From Rhodospirillales bacterium (lineage in GTDB: Bacteria > Pseudomonadota > Alphaproteobacteria > Rhodospirillales > Defluviicoccaceae), in NCBI GenBank assembly GCA_016712375.1, contig JADJRE010000002.1, positions 471,927-535,926 of the forward strand: 64,000 nucleotides of DNA, written 5' to 3'. The number at the start of each line of letters is the position of its first letter. Within the stretch, counting starts at the first letter, position 1. Positions 39,703-48,769 of this stretch are shown here, in pieces. A model generated the notes under the pieces. That model saw only the letters and a list, made by a program, of their open reading frames with translations, did no database searches and was not told the origin of the DNA. Position numbers and translations under genes: made by a program.

Positions 39703-41472
39703 TCAGAAGCGCGCGTAAGTGCGGAACAGGAACTGCGGGCTGTGGCCATATTGGGCTGGCGTGTCGTTGCTCGAAGCATCGCGCTCCGTCCCTGGATGAA
39801 GCGGTTGCGCGCCGATGAACTCGACGCTGATGGCGTCGGCGACGAACAGCCGCAAGCCGCCGCCTACCGACGCGAGGTAGTCGTCGGGACCACCACCCTC
39901 ATTCCAGACCTGGCCGAGGTTGCCAAAAGTAAACAGCTGGTAACTGTTCAGGTAAGGGATGTTGCTTATTCTCTGATTGAATCGCAGCTCACAGAGAAGA
40001 CCGACCCCGCTGTCACCACTCAGTTCTCCGAGGTCGTAGCCGAGCCCGTACTGCAGGCTGCCAACCTCGAACTCTTCGTACGCAAGAACGGGGTCGGGCG
40101 CGAACTGTCCGGCCACCGATGCGAACAGATCGACCGCCGAAGGCTGGCTGAACACGGTGAATCCGTCGTAGAGGGGCTGCAGTCGCGATGCGGACGCTTC
40201 GAGGATCGTCACTTGGTTGGAGGCATCGTCACGAGACTTGTAAAACTCGCCTTTCTGCGTCGCGTTAAAGATGTCGATCCCCTGGCGAATCCCCGCGCCG
40301 ACAGTATTCACGCCGCGCCAGGTATCGAGGAACTCGGCACTGCCGCTCAGGTGCAGCATGCGGATGCGGTCGCGAATGAACTTGTCGCCGCCAAATACGT
40401 CCGTGTCGCTGTCGATCAGGTCGAAGCCGAGGCGGCCGGTCACGGTGAGATCACGCGTGCGGATGAAGGGATAGCCGCCGGCAAGCGTGAACAGCAGGGT
40501 ATCGCTCTCGAAATCGAACTGTTCGATATTGAAGCCGGGCCGCGAGCGGCCGTAGGAGAAAAGCGCCTGCGAGAAGAATCCCTGCGAGCCGAAGCGCCAC
40601 GTGCTGTTGATCTGGCCGACCCACTGGTTCTTTGCGTCGTGAAATCCCTCCGAGGGATCACTCAACAGGCCGGTGATCGCGATGTTCTCGCCGAAGGGAG
40701 TAAAGGAATTCGCCGCCGCGGTGCCGGCCACCTCCCAGAAGCCGGTGTACCGGGTTCCGTAGTTGTCGACGTTGAGAAGCCCATCGAACGGCTTGCGGTC
40801 TACGGAAACCACCAGTTCCGCCGCTCCCGGGGTTGCCTTCGACGGCCGCAGCAACCCTTTCGCAGTGATGCCGGGAATGTCATTGACGAGCAGGAGAGCC
40901 CGCTCCAGGTCGGCGAGGGTTAGCGGTCGCCGATCCACCACTTGGGAGAGATACCCTTCGACCAGGCTCCGCGAGGGGCCGAAGTCACCCTCGATCCGGG
41001 TGCCGTCGATGAACCCCTCGACCACCTGGATGCGAAACACGCCGTGGTCGATGGACTGCGCCGGGACGATCACCCGGGTGAGAAAATAGCCGTCGGCCCG
41101 GTAGCCGCGCTCGATCGCATCAGCAACCCGGTACATGTCGGCGACGCTGACTTCCGTGCCGAGAAGGTTTTGATAGAACCGCGAAAAATGGTCCGGTGGG
41201 TACGCGGTTGCGCCCTCCACTGCGACATCATTCAAGGTAAACCGGATCGCCTCGGCTTCCGCGGGCGCGGCGCTCGGCAGCCCCTCCGGCACCTGGATCG
41301 CCGGCGGTTCCGGTGCCTCGGGACCGGGCAACTGTGGCACGCGAATGTCGGGCAGCGCCGACCGAGGCACTTGCGGGCGTGCGTCCTGAGCCACTGCAGT
41401 GGAAACACCGGAGGCGAACACAACCGCGGTCGCTATCGCCTGAATCGTGCGACACCCCACTGCGCGCACCAT
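39703..41472 (-). CDS. TpsB, ShlB/FhaC/HecB-family outer-membrane transporter
   Basis: Two-partner secretion porin for the downstream TpsA. ATG 41472 gives a signal peptide (AIATAVVFASGVSTAVAQ). A Pro-rich linker precedes the POTRA region (FTLNDVAVEGATAYPPDHFS, VADAIERGYRADGYFLTRVI, GVFRIQVVEGFIDG). The FhaC-type 16-strand barrel follows (NVDNYGTRYTGFWEVAGTAA, FGENIAITGLLSD) and ends in the outer-membrane signature aromatic FLFRTYARF. The stop lies 14 bases before the tpsA start, so the two are co-transcribed. Upstream frames to 41652 look non-coding. Confidence 0.93.
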   Translation of the reverse strand: MVRAVGCRTIQAIATAVVFASGVSTAVAQDARPQVPRSALPDIRVPQLPGPEAPEPPAIQVPEGLPSAAPAEAEAIRFTLNDVAVEGATAYPPDHFSRFYQNLLGTEVSVADMYRVADAIERGYRADGYFLTRVIVPAQSIDHGVFRIQVVEGFIDGTRIEGDFGPSRSLVEGYLSQVVDRRPLTLADLERALLLVNDIPGITAKGLLRPSKATPGAAELVVSVDRKPFDGLLNVDNYGTRYTGFWEVAGTAAANSFTPFGENIAITGLLSDPSEGFHDAKNQWVGQINSTWRFGSQGFFSQALFSYGRSRPGFNIEQFDFESDTLLFTLAGGYPFIRTRDLTVTGRLGFDLIDSDTDVFGGDKFIRDRIRMLHLSGSAEFLDTWRGVNTVGAGIRQGIDIFNATQKGEFYKSRDDASNQVTILEASASRLQPLYDGFTVFSQPSAVDLFASVAGQFAPDPVLAYEEFEVGSLQYGLGYDLGELSGDSGVGLLCELRFNQRISNIPYLNSYQLFTFGNLGQVWNEGGGPDDYLASVGGGLRLFVADAISVEFIGAQPLHPGTERDASSNDTPAQYGHSPQFLFRTYARF

Positions 41473-41707
41473 CTCCCCCGCCTTGCCGGTCGCTTTTTCG
41501 CCCCCGGCTTTGTCATTCTGACATGGTGAACAGTATTGCCTCCATCTCGCGCGATTGTCATACCGCAATTGTGGGCCGCGTTCCTTTCCAGTAGCCTGTT
41601 GCGGCGCAGTCACACAAAGCCCGATGCCAAGCAGGCAAAGCTTCCTCGTCACCGCCCACTTGGCGATGGATCCCCGAGCGAAAAGCGCGACTCTAGCCCG
41701 TCTTATT

Positions 41708-42834
41708 TGTGGGGTTCGGTGACATCCTTTCTCTTTTTCGGCTTCGTTCGTGTGTTGCCTTCTGGCTGTTCATCGCCTTCAGGTTGATGTTGTTGTTGCG
41801 GCTGTGGAGCTGTGGGCGGCAAGCGCCGTCCATCAGATCCCCAGCCGATCGGCCCGGGGCATGGCGGGGAACATGGACGCAAGAAGGCGTCTTGGCTGGG
41901 TGCGGCTTTACGAGCAGTTTGGCGACGCGGGAAAGGTCTGCCGACGCTGCGGCATTTCGCGGCCGACGCTGCGGAAGTGGTGGCGCCGATACCAGACGGA
42001 CGGCGTCGCTGGACTGGAGGACGAGAGCCGCCGTCCGCACCACCTGGCGAAGCAGAAGGTGTTCGCCGACCAAGAAGCGCTCGTTCTCGATCTCCGGCGG
42101 TCGCGCCACCTCGGCATCAAGCAGCTGCGCAGCGAGCTTTTGCGTCAGCACGGGGCTCGGCCTGTCGCTCGACACGCTGCATCCCATCCTCGTCCGCCAT
42201 GGCGAGCAGCATCTGAAACGGCCGAAGCTGACGCGCAAGGGCAAGAAACGGTATAGCCGGCCGGTGCCGGGCGACCGGGTACAGATCGACGTCTGCAAGA
42301 TCGTTCCGGCCGTCTATCAGTACACGGCGATCGACGACTGTTCACGGTACAGGGTTCTCGGCGTTTATCCCCGCCGAACCGCCGCCAACACCTTGGATGA
42401 TCGAGGAGATGCCGTTTCCGATCCAGCGCATCCAGAGCGACCGCGGCTTGGAATTCTTTGCCGAGAAGGTGCAGCGGCGGCTCATGGAGTGGGCCATCAA
42501 GTTCCGGCCGATCAAGCCACGGTCGCCGCATCTGAACGGCAAGGTCGAGCGATCGCAGCGCCGATCTGGAGGAGTTCTGGCCGACCGTCGATCCGCGCTC
42601 ACCCGAAATTCGGGAGCGCCTCGCCGAACGGCAGCACTTCTGGAACTGGGACAGGCCCCACAGCGCCCTCGGCGGCAAAACGCCGATCGACGGGATCTGC
42701 GAGCTTCTGTCGAAAATCCCATCCGGGAAGACCGTCGAAGCTGCTTACGACCCGGCCAAAGAACGCATCCGCGTCGCCGACTACGCTGTCGACTCAACCC
42801 TAGCGCGGGTGAAATTATCTGTCCGAACCCTACA
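41708..42834 (+). mobile_element. IS481-family element with 7-bp target duplication
   Basis: The left end begins TGTGGGGTTCGG and the right end finishes CCGAACCCTACA, imperfect inverted repeats starting TGT and ending ACA. TCTTATT flanks both sides (41701-41707 and 42835-42841), a clean target-site duplication. It landed inside the left terminus of the IS1380 remnant. Confidence 0.8.
41873..42834 (+). pseudogene. IS481-family transposase, several frame breaks
   Basis: The helix-turn-helix part (VRLYEQFGDAGKVCRRCGIS, RPTLRKWWRRYQTDGVAGLE) and SRHLGIKQLRSELLRQHG come first. The DDE core follows in other frames: VQIDVCKIVPAVYQYTAID, IQRIQSDRGLEFF and PHLNGKVERSQR, then RPHSALGGKTPIDGI. There are at least three breaks, with a small deletion near 42390 between the first and second catalytic Asp. 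It is probably inactive even allowing for read errors. Confidence 0.8.
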
Positions 42835-42842
42835 TCTTATTC

Positions 42843-43397
42843 ATGACGCCCCCGGCTGATCGATGTGGCCGCCGACGACATCCGCACCCGCCGGGCGCTG
42901 GAGAAGACGCCCTGCCGGCGCGGCTTCGCCGAGACCCGTTACCAGGCGAAGTCGTGGAAAAACGGGACCGCCGGGCCTGCGCTCGCATCGAAGCCACCAG
43001 GCTCGGCCTCGACATCCGCTTCGTCGTCACCAGTCTCGCTGCCGGTTCGGCCGAACACGTTTATGAGGTCCTCTGCTGCGCTCGCGGCCAAGCCGAGAAC
43101 CTGATCAAGCTGCCCAAGAGCCAACTCGCGTCGGAGCGCACCAGCTGCCGCGCGCCGCTCGCCAGTCCGCCTGGTTCTCCATACCGCCGCCTATTGGCTG
43201 ATGCTCGCCGTTCGCGACGCCATCCCAAAGACGCACGCTCTCTGGCGGTCGCCGAGTTCGCCACGCTGCGGCTGCGCCTCCTCAAAATCGGCGCCCGCGT
43301 CATCGAAACCGCGTCCCGCGTCCGCCTTGCCTTCGTAGCGGCCTGTCCCGAGGCGCCGCTGTTCCGCCACCTCGCCATCGCGCTGGCCGGACCGTGA
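42843..43397 (+). pseudogene. IS1380-family transposase, C-terminal fragment
   Basis: The fragment shows the IS1380 tail: CARGQAENLIKLPKSQLASE, SCRAPLA, then TLRLRLLKIGARVIETASRV and RLAFVAACPEAPLFRHLA. A frame slip near 43170-43240 puts the middle (YWLMLAVRDAIPKTHALW) out of frame. The N-terminal two thirds with the catalytic residues are missing, so the fragment cannot transpose. Confidence 0.75.
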
Positions 43398-43649
43398 GCC
43401 ACGGGGCCAGAACCGCCCCGCCAAACCCCACCCGGAAACCACCAGCGCCGAAGTCAAATCCAGTCCAACCCGGCCGGAAAAACCCCGCACGCCCACGCTC
43501 GTCCCATCAACCAGCGCGGCTCAACCCCCTCCCTCCCGGCCGGCGCCATGAATAAGACGAGCTAACTACAACATCACTTCACGGGTAGCGAGCGCGTCAA
43601 GTTGGCCGGTTTCTGTAGCGCATCAATTGAACGCTTCTGTGGTTGTGGC

Positions 43650-43714
43650 GGCTGTGGGGTTGTGGGGTTGTGGGGTTGTGGGGATCGCGGAGCGATGTCC
43701 ACAACCCCACAGCC
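43650..43714. repeat. 16-bp inverted repeat with four-GGGG tract inside copy A
   Basis: GGCTGTGGGGTTGTGG (43650-43665) is exactly complementary to 43699-43714. Between 43656 and 43683 the tract has four GGGG runs spaced by TTGT, a textbook quadruplex pattern. It lies just after the transposase stop. Confidence 0.75.
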
Positions 43715-43734
43715 GTGCCGGCTGCCGAAGCGGC

Positions 43735-44913
43735 TCAGGTGGCCAGTGCATGGGCGTTGCTCGGACGCCCGGCGGCGTCATAGTCGGCAAGCCGGTGCGG
43801 GCCGAGGAAGACGGCGAGGCAGCCGTCCGGATATTCGTGAACGCGCACCTTTGGCGCGCACGAAGTGGCGGCGCAGCGGCGACGGCGGGACCTGCAAGAC
43901 GAGCCGCTTCCATTTGACGGTGTTGTCGCTACCGACGAGGCGCTCTTCCTGAACGCAGAGGATCTCCCGCCAGGCCTGCGCGGCATCGGCGACGAAGGCG
44001 GATCCGTCCTGTTCGGCGGCAACCGCGAAGCGGGCGTTGTGCTCGGGCAGATAAGCCTCGGCCAGCCAGCGGTTGTCCGCCTCGACGCTGGTGATGGCGG
44101 CCAGCTTGAGCTCCTTCGGCAGCCGGTCCTGCAGGGTGCGGAAAACCCGGTCAGAGCGGCCGGGCGCCTCCGGAGAGTAGGCAGCGATGTGCTCGATGCC
44201 GAGCTGCGCCAGCGCCCGGCCGACCTGGGCGAGCTGCGTCCGGGACACCTTGCCGCCGGCGGTTGGCGTATGGAAATAGTGGCTGCCGCGGTCGGTGTAG
44301 AGAGCGCAGAACAAGCCCTTCGCCGCGACCACCTCGGCCAAGCCGCGGAAGCTCGACGCGGTGCCCTCCTCCTCGACCACGAATGCCGAATAGACTTCGG
44401 AGGTGGCTTCGTCGAGGGTGACCACCAGGTCGAGCGGCGGAGCGCCATCGAGCCAGGCGTGCCGCGAGGCGTCCTGTGCAGCAGCATGCCAGCAATCGGA
44501 CGACGCGGCCGCTTCTTGCGGTGCGCCCCGCGGCGCGGCGCCGGCTTGACCAATCCCGACCGGTGGAGATGCAGCTTGATCACCGTGTAGCCGAGCGTGT
44601 AATCGTGCCGCTTCACCAGCTGTTCGTGGAAGTGCTTGACGGTGAACTCGGCATAGCGCTCGCGATAGAGCCCCAGCATGCGCAGGATCTCGTCGGCCGC
44701 CGCCCGCCGGCCGGACGGCTTGCCGATCCGCCGGTCGACAAGCCCCTGCGGGCCTTCGTCACCCAGCCGATCCCGTCAGCGGCGAAACGTCCGCTCGCTC
44801 ACCCCCAGCATCTCCGCCGCCTCGATCCGGCTCAACTCGCCCCGCTCCTGCAGATCCAGCAACGCCTCGAACCGCATCTTCCGGATCTCCTGCAGCACTC
44901 CCACCCGGCTCAT
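43735..44913 (-). pseudogene. ISNCY-family transposase (copy A), frameshifted
   Basis: Start ATG 44913 reads MSRVGVLQEIRKMRFEALL, then the helix-turn-helix EAAEMLGVSERTFRR and GLVDRRIGKPSGRRAADEIL. The integrase-like core continues in two further frames: LDLVVTLDEATSEVYSAFVV, YTDRGSHYFHTPTAGGKVS, GIEHIAAYSPEAPGRSDRVF and FVADAAQAWREILCVQEERL, ending DGCLAVFLGPHRLADYDA. At least three breaks occur, some possibly sequence errors. It is a diverged relative of the copy at 59079-60255. Confidence 0.75.
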
Positions 44914-45012
44914 TCCTCGCCCCCGACAACCCTGCCTGGAGCGATTCCAAAACCGGACAGATCACGCGCTACAAAATCCGGCCAACTTGACCAGCTTGCT
45001 AAAGAGAGTACC

Positions 45013-45078
45013 ATGCGGGTTGACGTTACTGCAGAACCGCAAAATTGGATCAACGCATGCGGGCCAACGGGTCCATAG
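45013..45078 (+). CDS. Tiny ORF upstream of the ATP-grasp locus
   Basis: Twenty-one codons starting at ATG 45013, with GAGAG upstream, encoding a peptide with EPQNWINACGPTGP. Its EPQNW resembles the KPKNW and KPEHW motifs of the next peptide, so it may be a precursor-like relative or a leftover of the same gene. It starts 11 bases after the end of ISNCY copy A. Confidence 0.3.
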   Translation: MRVDVTAEPQNWINACGPTGP

Positions 45079-45090
45079 AGGGAGGGAACC

Positions 45091-45377
45091 ATGACCAAGC
45101 CGAAAAATTGGGGACAAGATGGTCCTATGCCCAAACCAGAGCATTGGGGAGAGGAGATTTCCGTCGAGGAAGTTGGAAACCCTGTGGTATTTCATTTTCG
45201 TCCTCATACGATTGTGGCTATCAGATGCCGAGCGTCGAGCGGAGTTCGAGAAGTATTTTGAGGAGAACGTTGGTTTTCCCTCCTAAAATAAAGGGCGTGC
45301 GAAATAGTGCTCGTGCCCGTTATCCGAACGGTGGGATCAGCGGCTCAAACGGTGGTTGGGACGACAGCATCGTATAG
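45091..45377 (+). CDS. Putative ATP-grasp-modified peptide precursor (RiPP), frame-broken
   Basis: ATG 45091 has a strong RBS (GAGGGAGGG) upstream. The first frame gives 56 codons with two KPxxWG units (KPKNWGQDG, KPEHWGEE), then VVFHFRPHTIV. The protein-like continuation is in frame 2 (SDAERRAEFEKYFEENVGFP, an acidic helix) and then frame 3 (GVRNSARARYPNGGISGSNG, ending GWDDSIV, stop 45377). Two single-base shifts, near 45215 and 45275, would join them into a peptide of about 95 residues with an acidic leader and a Gly/Ser/Asp-rich tail. It lies 39 bases before an ATP-grasp ligase gene. Precursor status is inferred from this layout. The alternative is two or three separate short peptides. 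Confidence 0.5.
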
Positions 45378-45416
45378 GTGCGGAACGGCCTGAGCAGCGA
45401 TGGAAGCCGCCTTCCG

Positions 45417-46411
45417 ATGCTGCAGATAGGCGTCGTAACGCGGCACGACGACTTTCACGCCTACGTAGTGCAGCAGCTTCTTGAGGAGCAAGGTATCAAA
45501 TGCCTGCTTCTTTTCGCAGATAGCCTGTCCTGGGTGGGTGGGATCTCCTGGTCCTCCTCCTGGCCGGCGGAGGGAGACCGGGCGGGCGGCGTCCTCTACG
45601 ACGCGGAGGGGCGCGAGGTCGTTGTTGCCGACTTGGATGTCGTGTGGTGGCGGCGACTGACCGGTGAGCCGCGCATTCCCGTTAATTTGCCGAAGAAGGA
45701 CAAGGGCGTCGTTCGCGGTCTCGTCGTTAACGACTGCCAGGCAGCTCTGCTCGGTTTGTTGCTGACCGACTTTCAAGGAACTTGGATCAGTTCTCCAGAA
45801 GCCACTCGTTACGCCAGCAACAAGCAAGTCCAACTAAGAGTCGCGCAGCGAGCTGGCCTTCGGTGCCACGAACTCTGGTGAGCCAGGATCCAGACAGGGT
45901 GCGCGCGTTTTGCGCGGCGGGCGGGGGCCGGGTCATCGTTAAATCCGTGGCGGGTTCGCAGAAAGCGCCCCTGATGACCGGGTTCGTAAGTGACGAAATC
46001 CTCGCCGAAGAGGCAATCCGGATCTGCCCGGCAATTTACCAGGAGTTCATCCCGGGCACCCGTCACCTGCGAATTTCCTGCTTCGGCGACGCGCTGCACG
46101 CAGCCATGCTAGAGACCGAGGCATTGGATTGGCGGTATACGATGGATGCTCATGTCACGCGGTTTGAGCTCGACGGCAACACCGCGTGTCGAATCCGCCG
46201 CGTCCTCACCGAACTCGGGCTGCGAATGGGCATGGTCGACATGAAGCTCGATGACGCTGGAATCCCGGTCTGGCTTGAGGTAAATCCGCAAGGGCAATTT
46301 ATGTTCCTTGAGGGGATGTGTGACGCATTGCCCCTCAGCCGCCCCTTCTGTGACTTTCTCATCGCTGAGGCCCGCCGGGCCCGATCAATAAAGGGCAGCC
46401 GTGCCGCTTGA
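45417..46411 (+). CDS. ATP-grasp ligase of the RiPP-maturase (MvdC/MvdD-like) type, frameshifted
   Basis: ATG 45417. The N-terminal pre-ATP-grasp part is IGVVTRHDDFHAYVVQQLLE, then VVVADLDVVWWRRLTGEP, the VWxRR motif common in graspetide synthetases. A break near 45868 moves the ATP-grasp core to the next frame: PRTLVSQDPDRVRAFCA, GGGRVIVKSVAGSQ, YQEFIPGTRHLRISCFGD, MVDMKLDDAGIPVWLEVNPQ and GQFMFLEG, with the metal-binding E-x-N. Restored length is about 331 residues. Such enzymes make macrolactone or macrolactam crosslinks between Asp/Glu and Ser/Thr/Lys. The short Asp/Ser-bearing peptide upstream is the obvious substrate. RimK- or YheCD-like roles are less likely given that neighbour. No transporter or protease is seen nearby. 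Confidence 0.75.
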
Positions 46412-46563
46412 CCGTTCCACAGCCGCGCGATGCTGAGCAGAGTGGCGTTGGTGCAGAAATAGCGGATGGCCGCTTGTGGCCCCGCCGGTTCCAGCCGAGG
46501 GTGCGAAGGCGTCATGGGAAGGCCTTGATTTTTGTAATGCTCAGGCGGCCGCCCGGTTAGTAG

Positions 46564-46767
46564 TTACTCCTTCCATGGCAGGCGCGCTTTGCTGGATAAG
46601 CGCCTGAGCGGTGTGGAATGGCCACGCAAACTCGATCTGCCGCCACACGTGCGGAACCGTAGGGCGTCGCCGATCACTGGTTTGTAACGGCTGATCGCCG
46701 CCTCCACCAACGCACGACGATTGTATCCAGGCTGCCTTCTGCCAGCCCATGCGCGCTGGGCGATCAT
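46564..46767 (-). pseudogene. IS5-type transposase fragment
   Basis: The segment YNRRALVEAAISRYKPVIGD, then ALRFRT, is characteristic of the C-terminal part of IS5-group transposases. The rest is missing or out of frame. Between the ATP-grasp stop and here (46412-46563) a minus-strand frame beginning TPSHPRLEPAGPQ looks like another unplaced remnant. Confidence 0.6.
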
Positions 46768-46825
46768 CTGGAGAAGCCGGTCGCATTGCGTCCGGCGCGG
46801 TCTCGGCCGTCGCGCTCGGCGCCTC

Positions 46826-47060
46826 GTGGATCAATCAGGTCGAGCGCTTGTTCGCCCTGATCACCGACAAGCAGATCAGGCGCGGCGTGCATCGATCCAC
46901 CGAGGCGCTCGAGAACGACATCCGCGTCTTCATCGACGCGCACAACACCAACGCCAAGCCCTTCCGTTGGACCAAATCTGCCGACGATATCCTCGCCGCC
47001 ATCCACCGCTTCTGCGTCAAGACACAGCAGCTCGGAAGGACTGCGGAATCAGGGCACTAG
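46826..47060 (+). pseudogene. IS630-type transposase C-terminal fragment
   Basis: GASWINQVERLFALITDKQI carries the third catalytic Glu region. RRGVHRSTEALENDIRVFID and PFRWTKSADDILAAIHRFC follow, ending in a normal stop. It differs from the intact IS630 at 56-57 kb and so is a second lineage. Its end overlaps the ompA-type gene stop by 4 bases. Confidence 0.8.
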
Positions 47061-47692
47061 CTGCTGAGGTTCACGACCTTGACCCGCCGGTTTTCCGCCG
47101 CCGTCGGATGCGCGCGATCGTTGAGATCGTTTTCCCCGAGACCGACCGCCTGAAGCCGCGACGAACTGATGCCGTGTTCGACGAGGTATTCTACGACCGA
47201 GGCCGCCCGCGCTTCCGAAAGTCGCCGGTTGTACGCGTCGCTTCCGACCGCGTCCGTGTGCCCTTCGATGCGAAAGAATGCGGCGCTCAGGCTCGGTGAG
47301 GCGAGTGCTTCCGTCAGCTGGTCGAGCTGCTCACGCGCCGTGGGCGTCAGTGCCGCCGAGTCGTATTCGAACAGGATCAGGGCGGACGCCGCGCGCTGCG
47401 AGGTCGGGCGGGGCGACGCCGCTGGGCGAGGTTGCGTCGTGACGCTCGCCTTGGTCGTTTTCTCGGGCGCCTGAGGCTGTGGTGTGGGAAAAATCGCCCG
47501 CGTCGTCTCATCGGTGCTTTCCCCACCGGCGCCCGCTTCATCCGGCGGACCGGGCTCTTCGAGAGCGCGACGCCACTCATCGGCGCTGGGAATACCGCGC
47601 ATCAGTTCCTCTCCCCGCGCATCGCCCAAGCTCGCCGAGCAGGCACCGATCAAGCTGAACAGAGCGATCGATAGTGTTCTCACCCCCTTCAT
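47057..47692 (-). CDS. OmpA-family lipoprotein
   Basis: A 211-residue protein. The leader ends in the lipobox LIGACS near residue 18, followed by a Pro/Thr-rich linker of about 80 residues and a C-terminal OmpA domain (LILFEYDSAALTPTAREQL, FRIEGHTDAVGSDAYNRRLS, EARAASVVEYLVEHGISSSR, NRRVKVVNLSS). It would be lipid-anchored in the outer membrane and bind peptidoglycan. It has the same strand as tpsB, 5.5 kb downstream past an insertion-sequence cluster, so it may have belonged to that operon. Both sides are now transposon fragments. Confidence 0.88.
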   Translation of the reverse strand: MKGVRTLSIALFSLIGACSASLGDARGEELMRGIPSADEWRRALEEPGPPDEAGAGGESTDETTRAIFPTPQPQAPEKTTKASVTTQPRPAASPRPTSQRAASALILFEYDSAALTPTAREQLDQLTEALASPSLSAAFFRIEGHTDAVGSDAYNRRLSEARAASVVEYLVEHGISSSRLQAVGLGENDLNDRAHPTAAENRRVKVVNLSS

Positions 47693-47765
47693 TGCGTCCC
47701 TCGCAGGTTCTTAGAACAACCTCCAATTCAAAGAATCCTAGCATAGTTGGCGCATGAATAGGGCA

Positions 47766-48026
47766 CTATTCGAAGACCTGCCTCCAGATCAGCCGCTCGC
47801 GGCGGGACCGCTCGGCGTTTGCCGTCAGCAACTCCTCTAACCGCGCCACGAAGGCTCCGAGCTGCGCCAATCCCTCATGCGTCTCCCGACTCTCGGTACC
47901 GCCGGCCGCTATCGCCTTCCGCACCGTCTGCCGCAAAACCTTCAGGTTCTCGGCAATCCGCCTGATCCCTTTGCCCTTGACGAAATGTTCCCGGCGTATC
48001 CGCCCGATCGTCTCCACCGTCATCAT
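47766..48026 (-). pseudogene. IS21 istA N-terminal fragment
   Basis: MTVETIGRIRREHFVKGKGI then RRIAENLKVLRQTVRKAIA is the helix-turn-helix start of IS21 IstA. The reading ends after about 85 codons at a stop created at the junction (QVFE stop). No istB is present. Confidence 0.75.
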
Positions 48027-48212
48027 CCCCGGCTCTGCCACCTCCGTTGCAACCGAAAGCAGCACGATGGCATCAGCAGGGGTGGTCAACATTTGGACGC
48101 CGATCCCAAGCCGGTCAACTATTCCATACGATAACGTAATTGCGGTTGGAACTCGCCTGAAGAACAAGTTCGGCTACGGTTTACGCTGAACAAGATAGAA
48201 TTGGAGAGGGCC

Positions 48213-48764
48213 GTGAAGCATTACGTTGGACTGGACGTCTCACAAAAGGAAACTTCAGTTTGCGTTGTCGATGATGCCGGCACGGTGGTTTTCGAGGGCA
48301 AAGCGAAGTCGGAGCCCGGGGCATTGACTATCCTAATCCGCAAGCGAGCCCCCTTCGCCGAACGCATCGGCTTCGAGACCGGGGCCATGGCGAGCTGGCT
48401 CTGGCATGAACTCAAGCGTGTCGGGTTGCCGGTCGTCTGCATTGACGCGCGGCATGCCAACGCTGCTCTGTCGGTGCGGATGAACAAGAGCGACCAGAAT
48501 GATGCGCGCGGCCTTGCCGAACTCGTCCGCATCGGCTGGTATCGTGAAGTCCGTGTCAAAAGCGAAGTGAGCCAGACGATCCGCTCGATCCTGGTGGCGC
48601 GTGCCCGGCTCGTCGGCATCCGCCGGGATCTCGAGAACCAGGTGCGGAGCATGCTCAAGGAATACGGCCTGCTGTTCAGCCGGGCGATCGGTTCCCGCTT
48701 CCGCCAGCATGCGCGCGAACTCCTGGTCGAGGATCACGTGCTGCGACCACTGCATCTGGGTTGA
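48213..48764 (+). pseudogene. IS110-family transposase, N-terminal fragment
   Basis: GTG 48213 with GGAGAGGG upstream begins VKHYVGLDVSQKETSVCVVD. The DEDD/RuvC-like half follows (ERIGFETGAMASWLWHELKR, VVCIDARHANAALSVRMNKS, DQNDARGLAELVRIGWYREV). It ends after about 183 residues, without the C-terminal transposase-20 domain and its catalytic Ser. The 170 bases upstream are non-coding. Confidence 0.85.
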
Positions 48765-48769
48765 TGGTA

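Larger units (their letters stand above)
41694..43564 (+). mobile_element. IS1380-family remnant, split by an IS481 insertion
   Basis: Ends match as inverted repeats: TAGCCCGTCTTATTCATG at the left, interrupted by the IS481 element, and the complement of CATGAATAAGACGAGCTA at 43547-43564. Only the 3' part of an IS1380 transposase lies between, so most of the element was deleted before or after the second insertion. Confidence 0.65.
43586..45001 (-). mobile_element. ISNCY-type insertion sequence, copy A
   Basis: The 36-base ends 43586-43621 and 44966-45001 are inverted repeats with about 31 of 36 matches, sharing GTCAAGTTGGCCGG and TGTAGCGC. One transposase fills the element. No clear target duplication is seen. 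Confidence 0.75.

Noticed and set aside
43648..43690. Short GTGGGGTT repeats taken as a CRISPR array
   Set aside because: Units are eight bases without spacers and lie in an insertion sequence; no cas genes nearby.
41873..44913. Programmed frameshifting in IS transposases
   Set aside because: The breaks lack slippery heptamers and match the single-base errors seen in non-transposon genes.
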